64,000 nucleotides of DNA from Chloroflexota bacterium (GTDB taxonomy: Bacteria; Chloroflexota; Anaerolineae; Anaerolineales; UBA4823): positions 39,572-103,571 of the forward strand of contig JAAYXE010000073.1 of assembly GCA_012516075.1 (NCBI GenBank), read 5' to 3'. Numbering within the stretch: position 1 is the first letter of the stretch; every line of letters begins with the position of its first letter. Under the pieces are notes generated by a model. That model was not told the DNA's origin and did no database searches. It saw only the letters and a list, made by a program, of their open reading frames with translations. The translations under genes and the position numbers were made by a program. This document shows, in pieces, positions 1 through 8,229 of the stretch.

Positions 1-485
1 TCCTCGAACACATCGAGCGCGACGATCACTTTATTGCGGAAATGCAGCGTATTCTGAAGCCGGGCGGCAGGTTGATTATCAACGTCCCTCACATCAAAAA
101 CAGCCTGCTTCGTCGTTTGCGCCAGGCCATCGGCCAGACAGATGAAAAGCACGGTCACCTGCGGCAGGGATATAACCAGCAGACCATCGAGATCCTCCTG
201 GGAGATCGCTTCACGCTGGAGGCTTCGAAAACCTATTCGAAGTTTTTTTCAGAGTTCATCGACACGCTGATCGTGTTTTCGGTTTCTTTGCTGAAAGGGA
301 AGAAGCAGGAGCAGTCTAAGAAAGGACTGGTGGTCACAGGAAAGGATTTAAAGGCCTACCAGTCGATGTTCCGTTTGTATGCCCTGATCTATCCGCTGGT
401 GTGGCTGGTATCTAAACTGGATGCGCTGCTCTTTTTCCGCAGCGGGTATATGTGGATCGGTAGAGCCAGGGTGAGGAAAAGCTGA
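1..485 (+). CDS. SAM-dependent methyltransferase, 5'-truncated by the window edge
   Basis: The reading frame is already open at base 3 and runs to a TGA at 483-485, so only the C-terminal part (about 160 residues) is visible. The stretch LEHIERDD followed by RILKPGGRLIINVPH is the motif II/III region of class I (UbiG-like) SAM methyltransferases, where 'LEH' precedes the loop and 'LKPGG' leads into strand 5. The SAM-binding glycine motif must lie upstream of base 1. The C-terminal 60 residues are hydrophobic and basic, which may suggest membrane association. It sits 58 bp upstream of an epimerase at the head of a polysaccharide locus, so a sugar or lipid-linked sugar substrate is plausible, but the substrate is not known. 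An internal ATG at 42 is unlikely to be the true start because the conserved motif extends upstream of it. Confidence 0.8.
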   Translation, partial: LEHIERDDHFIAEMQRILKPGGRLIINVPHIKNSLLRRLRQAIGQTDEKHGHLRQGYNQQTIEILLGDRFTLEASKTYSKFFSEFIDTLIVFSVSLLKGKKQEQSKKGLVVTGKDLKAYQSMFRLYALIYPLVWLVSKLDALLFFRSGYMWIGRARVRKS

Positions 486-543
486 GTTGTTTCTGTATAC
501 AGGGGGAGGGCCGCAGCAATAACTAAATTTACAGGTGTTAACA

Positions 544-1575
544 ATGTCGGTAAATACTGTACTGGTAACCGGTGGAACTGGTTTTACGGGTGGTCATCTC
601 TGTGAAAGATTGGTAAAGGAAGGATATCACGTTCGTGCTCTGGTTCGAGAACCGGAGAAGGCCCAGGATCTGCAGGGCTGGGGCGTTGAGATCGTCCCGG
701 GAGATGTGCGCGATCCGCAGTCGCTGCAGGCAGCGGTGCAGGGGGTTGATACGGTTTATCACATCGCTGCCCTTTTCCGCCAGGGGAATGCCTCCCGCAG
801 GGAGCTGTGGGAAGTTAACGCACAGGGCACTGAGAATATGCTTGAAGCGGCCGCCCGGGCCGGCGTGCGTCGTTTTATCCACTGCAGCACGATCGGCGTT
901 CACGGCGATGTGAAGGATTCACCAGTCAATGAAGATGCTCCCTACAGCCCGGGGGACGAGTATCAGGAGACCAAACTGGAGGGCGAGCTGATCGCTCAGC
1001 GCTACGTGAAGGAAGGCCGGCTGCCGGTGACCATCTTTCGTCCGGCAGGAATTTACGGCCCGCGCGATCTGCGGTTCTTGAAGCTGGTGAAGTCTATACA
1101 GCAGGGCACCTTCGCCATGATCGGATCGGGGAAGACGCTGTTTCACCCTGTATATATCGACGCCCTCGTCGATGGAATCCTGCTGTGTGCTGAAAAGGAT
1201 CAGGCGGTAGGAAAAGTGTACATTCTGGGCGGTAGTGAGATCGTCAGCCTGAATGAGCTGGTAAATGTGATTGCCAGCGTGCTGGGCGTCCGGCCTCCGT
1301 TTCTGCGTGTTCCTTTCACCCCGGTCTATGCCGTCAGCTATCTGTGCGAACTGGTCTGTGCTCCGCTAGGTATTGACCCGCCGCTGTACCGCCGCAGGAC
1401 AGCCTTTTTTCACAAGTCCCGCGCCTTTGATATCTCACGCGCCGTGAAGGAACTGGGTTTCAAACCTGAAGTAACGCTGCGTGAGGGGCTCGAATGCACT
1501 GTGCAGTGGTATGAGCAGAACGGATTTATCCGACCCAGGAACTCGAACTCGCATAAGGAAGAAATGCTCCTATGA
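544..1575 (+). CDS. NAD(P)-dependent epimerase/dehydratase (extended SDR), copy 1
   Basis: Extended short-chain dehydrogenase/reductase of about 343 residues, probably acting on a nucleotide sugar or a related surface-lipid precursor. The N-terminus carries the Rossmann motif VTGGTGFTGG. The catalytic Ser lies in HCSTIGVHG and the Tyr-Lys pair in YQETK. ATG 544 is preferred over GTG 535 because AGGTG at 533-537 sits six bases before the ATG and because the paralogue at 8230 starts at the equivalent residue. The stop overlaps the next start as ATGA (1572-1575), so translation is probably coupled to the pyruvyl transferase. The C-terminal half has the RRR...FDISRAVKELGF element also seen in the copy at 8230-9219, marking both as members of one subfamily. 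The substrate cannot be told from the sequence. Confidence 0.9.
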   Translation: MSVNTVLVTGGTGFTGGHLCERLVKEGYHVRALVREPEKAQDLQGWGVEIVPGDVRDPQSLQAAVQGVDTVYHIAALFRQGNASRRELWEVNAQGTENMLEAAARAGVRRFIHCSTIGVHGDVKDSPVNEDAPYSPGDEYQETKLEGELIAQRYVKEGRLPVTIFRPAGIYGPRDLRFLKLVKSIQQGTFAMIGSGKTLFHPVYIDALVDGILLCAEKDQAVGKVYILGGSEIVSLNELVNVIASVLGVRPPFLRVPFTPVYAVSYLCELVCAPLGIDPPLYRRRTAFFHKSRAFDISRAVKELGFKPEVTLREGLECTVQWYEQNGFIRPRNSNSHKEEMLL

Positions 1576-2816
1576 AAAATCGCACTGGTACTCAGCGCAT
1601 ATGTGTTTTGGGGAACTTTTCAGGCCGCAACGCGGGAGATATGGCGATTCTGGGTGCCCTGATCCAGGATGTATCGGAACAGTACCCGGAGGTGAAATTT
1701 GTGGTGCCCACCATGAACCCCGGTTTTGTGCGCCGCTCGTTTCCCGATCATGACGTGGAAGCGGTATCGCTTATGCCCTGGGCGCTCAGCCTGAAGATCC
1801 TGGGGCTGCCCGTCTTCCGCGCCGTGTTGAGTTCGGACCTGGTGCTGGTGACAGACAACATCCTCTTCGATATGAAGCTGCTCAACCCGCTGTTCAACTA
1901 TCTCTTCACGCTTTCACTGGTGCTGCCCCTGGCGAAGCGCCGCGGCATCCCGGTAGTGCTCTATAACATGAGCCTGGGACCCGTCTCCACACCGCGCGGC
2001 ATTGCCTGCTTCAAACGGGTGATCGACAGCACCAGGCTGCTCATCCTGCGCGATACCCAGTCGTGCGATTTGCTGACTCGACTGGGACTGAAACACGGCC
2101 CGGTTGAGATCCGGGCTGACTGCGCCCTGAACACCCGCCCGGCCGGCGCTGCACGGCTCACAGAGATCATCCGCAAAGAAGGCCTGTTCCAGAATCCGCA
2201 CGGGACCATCGGTTTCAATATCAATGCCTACCTGGACGCTTACATCCGTAAGGACGGCGACAGCGCCGATGTGCAGCTTTTCTCGGATGTCATCGCCCAG
2301 ACCGTCGACCGGTTGATCCAGGCAACCAGCATGGATGTGCTCTTTATCGTGACGCAGGTGATGGACATCCAGATTACAGAGGACGTGCTGCGCCGGGTGC
2401 GCAATCGCGAACGGGTGCGGGTGATTTCCAACAAAGACTACAGTTACCAGGAGCTGACCGCTGTGATGGGGCGGCTGGAAATTCTGGCTGGTATGCGCAC
2501 GCATGCGCTCATCCTGGCCGCCTCGGTCGGCACTCCAGTGGTGGGAATTATCTCTTATCCCAAGACAGCGGGCTTCCTGGAATCGATCAACCAGAGTGAA
2601 TGGACGATCCCGTTCAAAGACCTGTCGGTCAGCGCACTGACCGATCTGGTGCTGAGGGCCTGCCGGCAGCGTGCTCAAATCCGTGAAAGTCTCCTTCCAG
2701 CGGTGGAGGCGGAAAAGGAAAAAGCGCGCGACGCTGCAATGCTGCTGCGTCCCTACATGAAAGGACAGCCGGGGATCGCTTATCAATCGCAAAAGACCGC
2801 CGATCATGTGCCCTGA
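1572..2816 (+). CDS. Polysaccharide pyruvyl transferase family protein
   Basis: A 414-residue protein resembling the WcaK/CsaB polysaccharide pyruvyl transferase family, which transfers a ketal-linked pyruvyl group from PEP to sugars of exopolysaccharides or wall polymers. Visible family features are the N-terminal GNFSGRNAGDMAILGAL (the G-N-x-G-D pattern) and the C-terminal GMRTHALILAASVGTPVVGI, the conserved R-x-H-a segment. The length matches the family. Its start overlaps the stop of the epimerase and it is followed 59 bp later by an Fe-S protein of the F420 dehydrogenase beta family; this pairing of families is common in polysaccharide clusters. AAGGAAG about six bases upstream serves as ribosome-binding site. 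The acceptor sugar is unknown. Confidence 0.88.
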   Translation: MKNRTGTQRICVLGNFSGRNAGDMAILGALIQDVSEQYPEVKFVVPTMNPGFVRRSFPDHDVEAVSLMPWALSLKILGLPVFRAVLSSDLVLVTDNILFDMKLLNPLFNYLFTLSLVLPLAKRRGIPVVLYNMSLGPVSTPRGIACFKRVIDSTRLLILRDTQSCDLLTRLGLKHGPVEIRADCALNTRPAGAARLTEIIRKEGLFQNPHGTIGFNINAYLDAYIRKDGDSADVQLFSDVIAQTVDRLIQATSMDVLFIVTQVMDIQITEDVLRRVRNRERVRVISNKDYSYQELTAVMGRLEILAGMRTHALILAASVGTPVVGIISYPKTAGFLESINQSEWTIPFKDLSVSALTDLVLRACRQRAQIRESLLPAVEAEKEKARDAAMLLRPYMKGQPGIAYQSQKTADHVP

Positions 2817-2875
2817 AAGGCACTCCTTTGCTCGATGACTGGTGCTGCTGTTTACTGTAAAGGTATGGTTCATGG

Positions 2876-4252
2876 ATGACGGATCAAAACGAACGTTCTT
2901 ATCTTGAATTGGGACTCCAGCAGGCGGAATCCCCGCTGTGGGTGATCCCCAGGGACCTGTGTACACGCTGCGGCGCCTGTCATGTCATCTGCCCGACGAA
3001 TGTAGTGCGCTTTGAGGATGAGTATCCTTTTATTCAGACCGGCGGCTGTATTGACTGTGGTCTGTGCCTGGATGTCTGCCCGGGTATCGAGTTCAACCTG
3101 CAGGAAATGCACCGGGAGATGTATCAGGCGGATTACGACCCCACAAAAATGGGCGGTCACTACCGCCAGGCCTATGTAGGGTTTTCATCCCGTCCGGACG
3201 TACGGAAAGAAGGGGCCTCCGGCGGTGTCGTAACCCAGATGCTGATCCACCTGCTGCGTGAGGGAATGATCGATGGAGCGATCGTCATCGGCAGTTCCCC
3301 CGATGACCCGACTATTCCGATGCCGTTTATCGCCCGCACTGAAGCGGAGATCCTGGAAGCGGCCCAGTCCAAGTACTCTGTTGTCGCCAACACAAAGGTG
3401 CTTCGCGATCTGCGCAAAACGAAAGAGCGTTTTGCCTTTGTTGGTGTGGCCTGCCAGATTCACGGACTGCGCAAGCTGCAGAAGCTGAATAAGCGCATGG
3501 CTGAGCGCTGTGTGATCACGATCGGGCTGGCCTGCCGGGGCACCCTGGAACGCCAGGCAACTCGCGATCTGCTTCAGGTGCAGGGCGTAAATCTGGAGCA
3601 GGTTCAAAAGCTGGAATACCGGGGTGGGCCCTTCCCGGGGAAATTCAGGGCTCGCTATAAGGATGGTTCCATTCAGGAGTTGAGTCCCTTTGAGTTTAAA
3701 GACGGCGCATTTCTCAACCTGATGCGCCTGTACATGCCGCCGCGCTGCCATCTCTGCCCCGATTACTCCGCCGAGTTCGCCGATATTTCCTGTTCGGATA
3801 TCTTTCTGGGCGGCAAGGATGGTGACTACCGCTACAAGCAGGGTACCACGGTGGTCGTCTGCCGCACTGAGAAGGGCGAGCAGATTTTGAAGGGTATGGT
3901 GGAGAAAGGCGCGCTGTATCTGGATCCGATCCAGCCAGAGACGCTCGAGATGAGCTACAGCCATGTGCGCCGGCACCGCAAAGCGATCCCATTCCTGCGC
4001 ATTCAGGATCTCAGGAGAGCAGGCAGGCCGGCACCCGAATACGGAATCGAAGTCAAATCGAGATTTTCTGACCGCATTTATGACCTGTTCTACCGGGCGA
4101 CCTATTTCTTTACGCCTTTCCCCCGGCTCAAGATCCTGATCCTGCGCTTCCTGTATTCGCCGCTGGGGACAGCTCTGATTGGCCTCAAAGTCAGTGTCAA
4201 AAAGGTACGCCGCGGGCTGAAGGCGAGGAAAGCCTGGTCGCGCGGCGCCTGA
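2876..4252 (+). CDS. Coenzyme F420 hydrogenase/dehydrogenase beta-subunit-like Fe-S protein
   Basis: A 458-residue FrhB/FdhB-like protein. The N-terminus has two ferredoxin [4Fe-4S] motifs, CTRCGACHVICP and CIDCGLCLDVCP. They are followed by the FrhB N- and C-domains, with EGASGGVVTQMLIHL and the cysteines in FVGVACQIHG, GLACRG and PPRCHLCPDYSAEFADISC. In characterised homologues the family reduces or oxidises a deazaflavin or flavin via Fe-S clusters. Members inside polysaccharide clusters next to pyruvyl transferases are usually of unproven function. No F420 biosynthesis gene is visible here. Cytoplasmic; no signal peptide. The ATG at 2876 follows AAAGG at about 12 bases. Confidence 0.85.
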   Translation: MTDQNERSYLELGLQQAESPLWVIPRDLCTRCGACHVICPTNVVRFEDEYPFIQTGGCIDCGLCLDVCPGIEFNLQEMHREMYQADYDPTKMGGHYRQAYVGFSSRPDVRKEGASGGVVTQMLIHLLREGMIDGAIVIGSSPDDPTIPMPFIARTEAEILEAAQSKYSVVANTKVLRDLRKTKERFAFVGVACQIHGLRKLQKLNKRMAERCVITIGLACRGTLERQATRDLLQVQGVNLEQVQKLEYRGGPFPGKFRARYKDGSIQELSPFEFKDGAFLNLMRLYMPPRCHLCPDYSAEFADISCSDIFLGGKDGDYRYKQGTTVVVCRTEKGEQILKGMVEKGALYLDPIQPETLEMSYSHVRRHRKAIPFLRIQDLRRAGRPAPEYGIEVKSRFSDRIYDLFYRATYFFTPFPRLKILILRFLYSPLGTALIGLKVSVKKVRRGLKARKAWSRGA

Positions 4253-4331
4253 CCTGTGCGGCGGCAGGTGACCCGCTGGCGAATCACGGGTGAAGGAACT
4301 CTTTACATCGAATGAAGGCGAGGCAAGAAAA

Positions 4332-5315
4332 TTGAAAACGAAACTGAAGAACGTGGCCCTGCTGGCCATCACAGCCCTTCTGCTTTATCTGGTCATCCGG
4401 CGTGTCGGGCTCGAGGAACTGCTGCAGACCCTCGGTCAGGCGGATTGGCGCTGGGTAGCCATCTCTCTGCTGGTGACCCCTTTACTGGCCCTGGTAGGTG
4501 TTATTAAGTGGGTGATTTTGCTGCGGGCGAAAGGCATCTCGGTGCCGCTGCGGCGTCTGTTCGCCCTTTACCTGGTGGGCCGCTTCTTTAACTACTTCCT
4601 GCCGTCCAACGTCGGCGGCGATGTGGTGCGCGCTTACGAACTGGGTGCTTACACGCGCCAGGGGGCAGAAGCGCTGGCTTCGGTCTTTGTCGAGCGCTTC
4701 ACCGGGTTTGTAATTCTGGTGCTCTTTGCTGTTGCCTCGCTGGTATCGCACCTGGAACTGCTGCAGGGTACCGGTCTGGTGCCGGTGGTCATTCTGGCTG
4801 TGCTGATTCTGGCGGCTGTGCTCTGGCTGGTGCTGGACGCACGACCGCTGAACTTGGTGACACGCTGGATCCGCTTCCCGTTTGCTCAGAAATACATCCT
4901 CAAGCTGCACAAAATTCACACCAGCATCAATACTTACCAGCACGAGCGGTCCGCGCTGCTGGCTTCCCTGTTCTGGTCGGTGGTCTTTATGCTGCTGGCG
5001 ATTGCCAACGTTTACACAAGCGCCCTGGCATTTTCTCGTCCCGTCTCGCTGGTGGATGTGGCGGTCGTCGTGCCGATCATCCTTGTGGTGGCTATGTTCC
5101 CCATCACGATCAACGGCATCGGTCTGCAGGAATGGGCTTATGTGCTTATGTTTACCTGGCTGGGAATGCCGGCCTCGCTGGGGCTCTCCACCATCCTGCT
5201 CATCCGTGCCAAAGACATCCTGCTTGCGCTGTGCGGCGGCATCATCTACCCGCTGCTGAAAATTGGGCCCAGGCAGGCTTCCCTGGCGGAAGCGGAGGCC
5301 GGTCCGGTTAAATGA
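4332..5315 (+). CDS. Flippase-like integral membrane protein (UPF0104/LPG synthase TM family), copy 1
   Basis: About 327 residues with roughly eight hydrophobic segments, and the family motif NYFLPSNVGGDVVRAYELG early on and INGIGLQEWAYV near the C-terminus. It belongs to the lysylphosphatidylglycerol-synthase transmembrane-region family (UPF0104, AglD-like). Bacterial members often accompany glycolipid or polysaccharide genes, with a proposed but mostly unproven lipid-flipping or transfer role. I prefer TTG 4332 (AAGGCGAGG at 4315-4323, eight-base spacing) over GTG 4290, which lacks a Shine-Dalgarno sequence, because the product then starts MKTKLKNVALL, like the paralogue at 10065 (MKKRLLFAAKLL). 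It is followed 24 bp later by an acyltransferase. Confidence 0.82.
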   Translation: MKTKLKNVALLAITALLLYLVIRRVGLEELLQTLGQADWRWVAISLLVTPLLALVGVIKWVILLRAKGISVPLRRLFALYLVGRFFNYFLPSNVGGDVVRAYELGAYTRQGAEALASVFVERFTGFVILVLFAVASLVSHLELLQGTGLVPVVILAVLILAAVLWLVLDARPLNLVTRWIRFPFAQKYILKLHKIHTSINTYQHERSALLASLFWSVVFMLLAIANVYTSALAFSRPVSLVDVAVVVPIILVVAMFPITINGIGLQEWAYVLMFTWLGMPASLGLSTILLIRAKDILLALCGGIIYPLLKIGPRQASLAEAEAGPVK

Positions 5316-5339
5316 TGTTTTCGACAGGATGGGTTTGAT

Positions 5340-6146
5340 ATGACCTCACTCCACCAGCAGCCTGCGTTTTCCGATCCGGTTCAGACCGGTGAAGCAGTCA
5401 ACGCGGACAGCGGTAATCGCGATACGCATTTGAGAACGCAGAAAGCCCTTTTGGAGGAAGGCAGCGCGCTGCAGAAATACCAGCGCCTGGTGAGCGGTAC
5501 GAATGGGATCCCCGGTTTGCTCAAATATGAGCTCATCACCGGCCTGTTCGGAGGTCTGCCCGGTGTCCTCGGCCTGGCCCTGAGGCGTTTCTTCTACCGC
5601 TTCCTGTTTAAAAAGATGGGCAGGGGCGTGATCATCGGCCGGCACGTCACCATCCGGCACCCGCAGCGCATTGAGCTGGGAGACCAGGTGGTGATCGAAG
5701 ACGGAGTGGTTCTGGATGCCAAGGGCGATGCGGGCGATATGGTCATCGAAGATCAGGTGTTCATCGGCCGGGGGACGATCCTCACCTGCCGCAGCGGACC
5801 GCTGCGCATCGAGGCAGGCTCGAGCATCAGCAGCTACTGCCGCATTGGATCGGGGAGGATCGGGCGTAAAGTCCTCATCGCCGCGTATGTCTACCTCATC
5901 ACCGGCGGTCACAGGACCGATCGCTGGGATATGCCGGTTATCGACCAGCCGGCCGAGTTTAAAGGCGGTGTTGAAATCGGGGACGGCTGCTGGATTGGCG
6001 CCTTCTGTGGGGTGATGGATGGGGTCAGGATTGGTCATAACAGCCTGATCGGCGCTCACAGCCTGGTGACCAGGGACATACCGCCATATTCGATTGCCGT
6101 GGGCGTTCCGGCTGAGGTCAAACGCGACCGGCGTGCCGCCCAATGA
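5340..6146 (+). CDS. Left-handed beta-helix acyltransferase (hexapeptide repeat), copy 1
   Basis: A 268-residue acyltransferase of the WbbJ/CapG (LbH) class that would transfer an acetyl or other acyl group to a sugar hydroxyl. The middle and C-terminal parts carry hexapeptide repeats with the I-G-x-x pattern: IELGDQVVIEDGV, IEDQVFIGRG, VEIGDGCWIGAFCGVMDG and IGHNSLIGAHSLVTRDIP. It ends in AVGVPAEV, the usual PAxV finish of this family. A hydrophobic N-terminal segment (GLFGGLPGVLGLALRRFFY) may anchor it to the membrane. The paralogue at 9274-10044 has the same N-terminal segment. Ribosome-binding site AGGATGG at about nine bases. Last gene of the first module. Confidence 0.88.
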   Translation: MTSLHQQPAFSDPVQTGEAVNADSGNRDTHLRTQKALLEEGSALQKYQRLVSGTNGIPGLLKYELITGLFGGLPGVLGLALRRFFYRFLFKKMGRGVIIGRHVTIRHPQRIELGDQVVIEDGVVLDAKGDAGDMVIEDQVFIGRGTILTCRSGPLRIEAGSSISSYCRIGSGRIGRKVLIAAYVYLITGGHRTDRWDMPVIDQPAEFKGGVEIGDGCWIGAFCGVMDGVRIGHNSLIGAHSLVTRDIPPYSIAVGVPAEVKRDRRAAQ

Positions 6147-6305
6147 GCATCTGCAGCGGGCGATTCTGCCGCTGCCGGTACGGAGGAGAACAGATAAGAA
6201 AAACCTTTCAAATGTGCAAGTTTTCCCTGAAAAAAGGACAATTTGCTAACCGGACCTTAACTCGCATTTGACATAATGGTTAAGAGCCCGGCGGCCTGCG
6301 GTGGC

Positions 6306-6311
6306 TATAAT
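6306..6311 (+). promoter_or_regulatory. Candidate -10 box just ahead of the glycosidase-like gene
   Basis: TATAAT ends eight bases before ATG 6319, so a transcript started here would be leaderless or nearly so. No -35 hexamer is visible at 16-18 bp spacing. TTGACA at 6268-6273 is too far upstream to pair with it. Weak evidence on its own, but the same arrangement recurs at 37763 and 53039. Confidence 0.35.
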
Positions 6312-6318
6312 GCGCCGC

Positions 6319-7959
6319 ATGTTTGCCAAACTCTCAAAAACCATACTGATTGTCGTTTCGCTCACTGTGATCCTGGCAGCCCTATTTCCGGTGGGCGCTT
6401 TCGCTCAGGAGGGGGGAGTGGAGGCAGATCCTCTGGAAATCGCTGACCAGGAGAGCCTGGCTGTTGATGCATCGCAGCTGTCAGCAGATGGAAACTGGAT
6501 CCGGTTTCGCGGCCGCACAATCCTTCCCGTGGGAGACTCCGTAACGCAGGGCTGGATGGTCCTGGGGAAGAATTTCGATCAGGAGGCTTATCTGAATGCT
6601 CTGGACAGGCGCGGCATCAACGCTGTGCTGATCTGGGCATACATGGGGATTTCGGATCAGAAAGCTGACGAACGCATCGGTTACAACGCGCCCGAACTGT
6701 GGCCCTGGGTAAAAGAAAACGGAAAGTTTCAACTCGACCGTTTCAACGACGAATATTTCAACCGCCTGCGCTCTTTTGTTCAGTCGGCCAATACAAAGGA
6801 CATCATGGTTGTCATCACGGTGCACGACGGCTGGACGAAAGACAATTTCAGCGGGCATCCCTTCAATAAGGCCAACGGTGGACCGCTGGACAGCAACGGT
6901 CAGTATGTGGAACTGGCCGACTATGCACGGGAAATGCCTGCTTCCTACAACGAGAGCTGGGGCCGGAAAGAAAAGCACCAGTATTACCTGGAGCGTTTTT
7001 CCGACCGCCTGATCCAGGCGACCGGCGACCTGCCCAACGTGATGTATGAGATCATGAACGAAGGGGAGTGGTACAACCAGACTGCCAACCGCAAGTTCCA
7101 GGTCCACTTCCTGGACTTCTTCAAGGCCCGCACCGCTGCCCCGCTGCTGGTCAACGATGATCACGTCGGCGGCGCCGATTTCTTTGGGGAACGCAATGCG
7201 GACGTGATCACGCTGCACAAACCTTTATGGAAGCGGAGCGATTCGGCCAGGACCTTCTTCAACCATCACGCTTCGCAGTCCAACGCCAAACCGGTGTTCT
7301 TTACCGAACCAATCCCCGACTACCGCGGCGACCGCGCCGATCTGACCGCCATCATGCGCATGATGTGGGGCACGATCCTGGGCGGCAGCGGGTTCGTGAT
7401 GCAGAATGACGCATCCTTTGGGTTCGACCCGAACACCCGCATGGCGGGTAAGGCCGGCGCTCGTGACGCCCTGTTAGACCTGGAAGGCCACGCAGCGCGT
7501 TTTATCAACGATGCGAACCGCGATCTGAGCGCGATGGAGCCCAAGGGTTCGCTTTGCTCCACCGGTGTCTGTCTGGTCAACCCGGGTAAGAATTACCTGG
7601 TGTATGCCCAGAACGGGAGCAGTTTCACTGTGAACCTGCGCGGTTATAACGATACCTTTGAAGTGAGCTGGTATAACCCTGAGACCGGTGAACTGAAGCG
7701 TGACCAGGACATCCCGGGCGGCAAAGAGGTTTCTTTCTCACCGCCTTCGAACTCCGACTGGGTGCTGGAGCTGCGCCGGGCGGCAGGTGCGACCAAACCC
7801 GACCCGAAGCAGCCCCAGCCAACGCCGCAGCCGCCCCAACCGACACAAGGGCCACCCAAACCACAGCAGCCGGCGCCGACCCCCAGTGGCCCTGGCCAGC
7901 AGACGCCGCCTGTGGATAGAGACCCTACATTTCTTCCGTTGATCAATAACAATGGTTGA
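6319..7959 (+). CDS. Secreted glycoside-hydrolase-like TIM-barrel protein with FLPL C-terminus
   Basis: About 546 residues with a signal peptide (KLSKTILIVVSLTVILAALF, then AFAQ). The body looks like a clan GH-A type TIM barrel. It has a GDSVTQGW segment near residue 75, ITVHDGW, a putative acid/base Glu in YEIMNEGEW (about residue 248) and a putative nucleophile Glu in PVFFTEPIPD (about residue 330). A small beta domain (FEVSWYNPETGEL) follows, then about 50 residues of Pro/Gln/Thr-rich linker, and the protein ends in DPTFLPLINNNG. It probably cleaves or trims an extracellular polysaccharide, and its position between the two epimerase modules suggests the cluster's own product. The exact family is not assigned. 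Possible starts are GTG 6301, ATG 6310 and ATG 6319; 6319 is chosen because a signal peptide begins there. Confidence 0.72.
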   Translation: MFAKLSKTILIVVSLTVILAALFPVGAFAQEGGVEADPLEIADQESLAVDASQLSADGNWIRFRGRTILPVGDSVTQGWMVLGKNFDQEAYLNALDRRGINAVLIWAYMGISDQKADERIGYNAPELWPWVKENGKFQLDRFNDEYFNRLRSFVQSANTKDIMVVITVHDGWTKDNFSGHPFNKANGGPLDSNGQYVELADYAREMPASYNESWGRKEKHQYYLERFSDRLIQATGDLPNVMYEIMNEGEWYNQTANRKFQVHFLDFFKARTAAPLLVNDDHVGGADFFGERNADVITLHKPLWKRSDSARTFFNHHASQSNAKPVFFTEPIPDYRGDRADLTAIMRMMWGTILGGSGFVMQNDASFGFDPNTRMAGKAGARDALLDLEGHAARFINDANRDLSAMEPKGSLCSTGVCLVNPGKNYLVYAQNGSSFTVNLRGYNDTFEVSWYNPETGELKRDQDIPGGKEVSFSPPSNSDWVLELRRAAGATKPDPKQPQPTPQPPQPTQGPPKPQQPAPTPSGPGQQTPPVDRDPTFLPLINNNG

Positions 7960-7982
7960 ACGTTGACCATTAGATGAAGAAT

Positions 7983-8016
7983 ACAGCAGGCCGCCATTCT
8001 ACGAGCGGCCTGCTGT
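7983..8016 (+). terminator. Hairpin after the glycosidase-like gene
   Basis: A perfect 12-bp inverted repeat (ACAGCAGGCCGC at 7983-7994, GCGGCCTGCTGT at 8005-8016) with a 10-nt loop lies 24 bp after the stop. There is no T-run directly after the stem, only GGGTTTT further on. It may act as a terminator or as an mRNA 3'-end stabiliser. Confidence 0.6.
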
Positions 8017-8229
8017 ACCCGGGTTTTCACGGCAGGCATAAATGACAGGGAGGAAAAATACACATAATTTCTCAACGAGGAATGCTTAAAACAGGTTAAA
8101 ATATAACGATACAATTTCTTCCGGCTGGTGGGGATCTTTAGCCGTTCGCCACATTCCTACTAACAATTTATCGGGGGGATCATGAGCAGTATTACCGGTC
8201 AAGACATTACATCACACGAGGAGAAGGCA

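Noticed and set aside
3185..4372. Minus-strand frame of 395 codons
   Set aside because: Antisense of the F420 dehydrogenase-like gene, which has intact Cys motifs; no domain in the minus frame and no ribosome-binding site.
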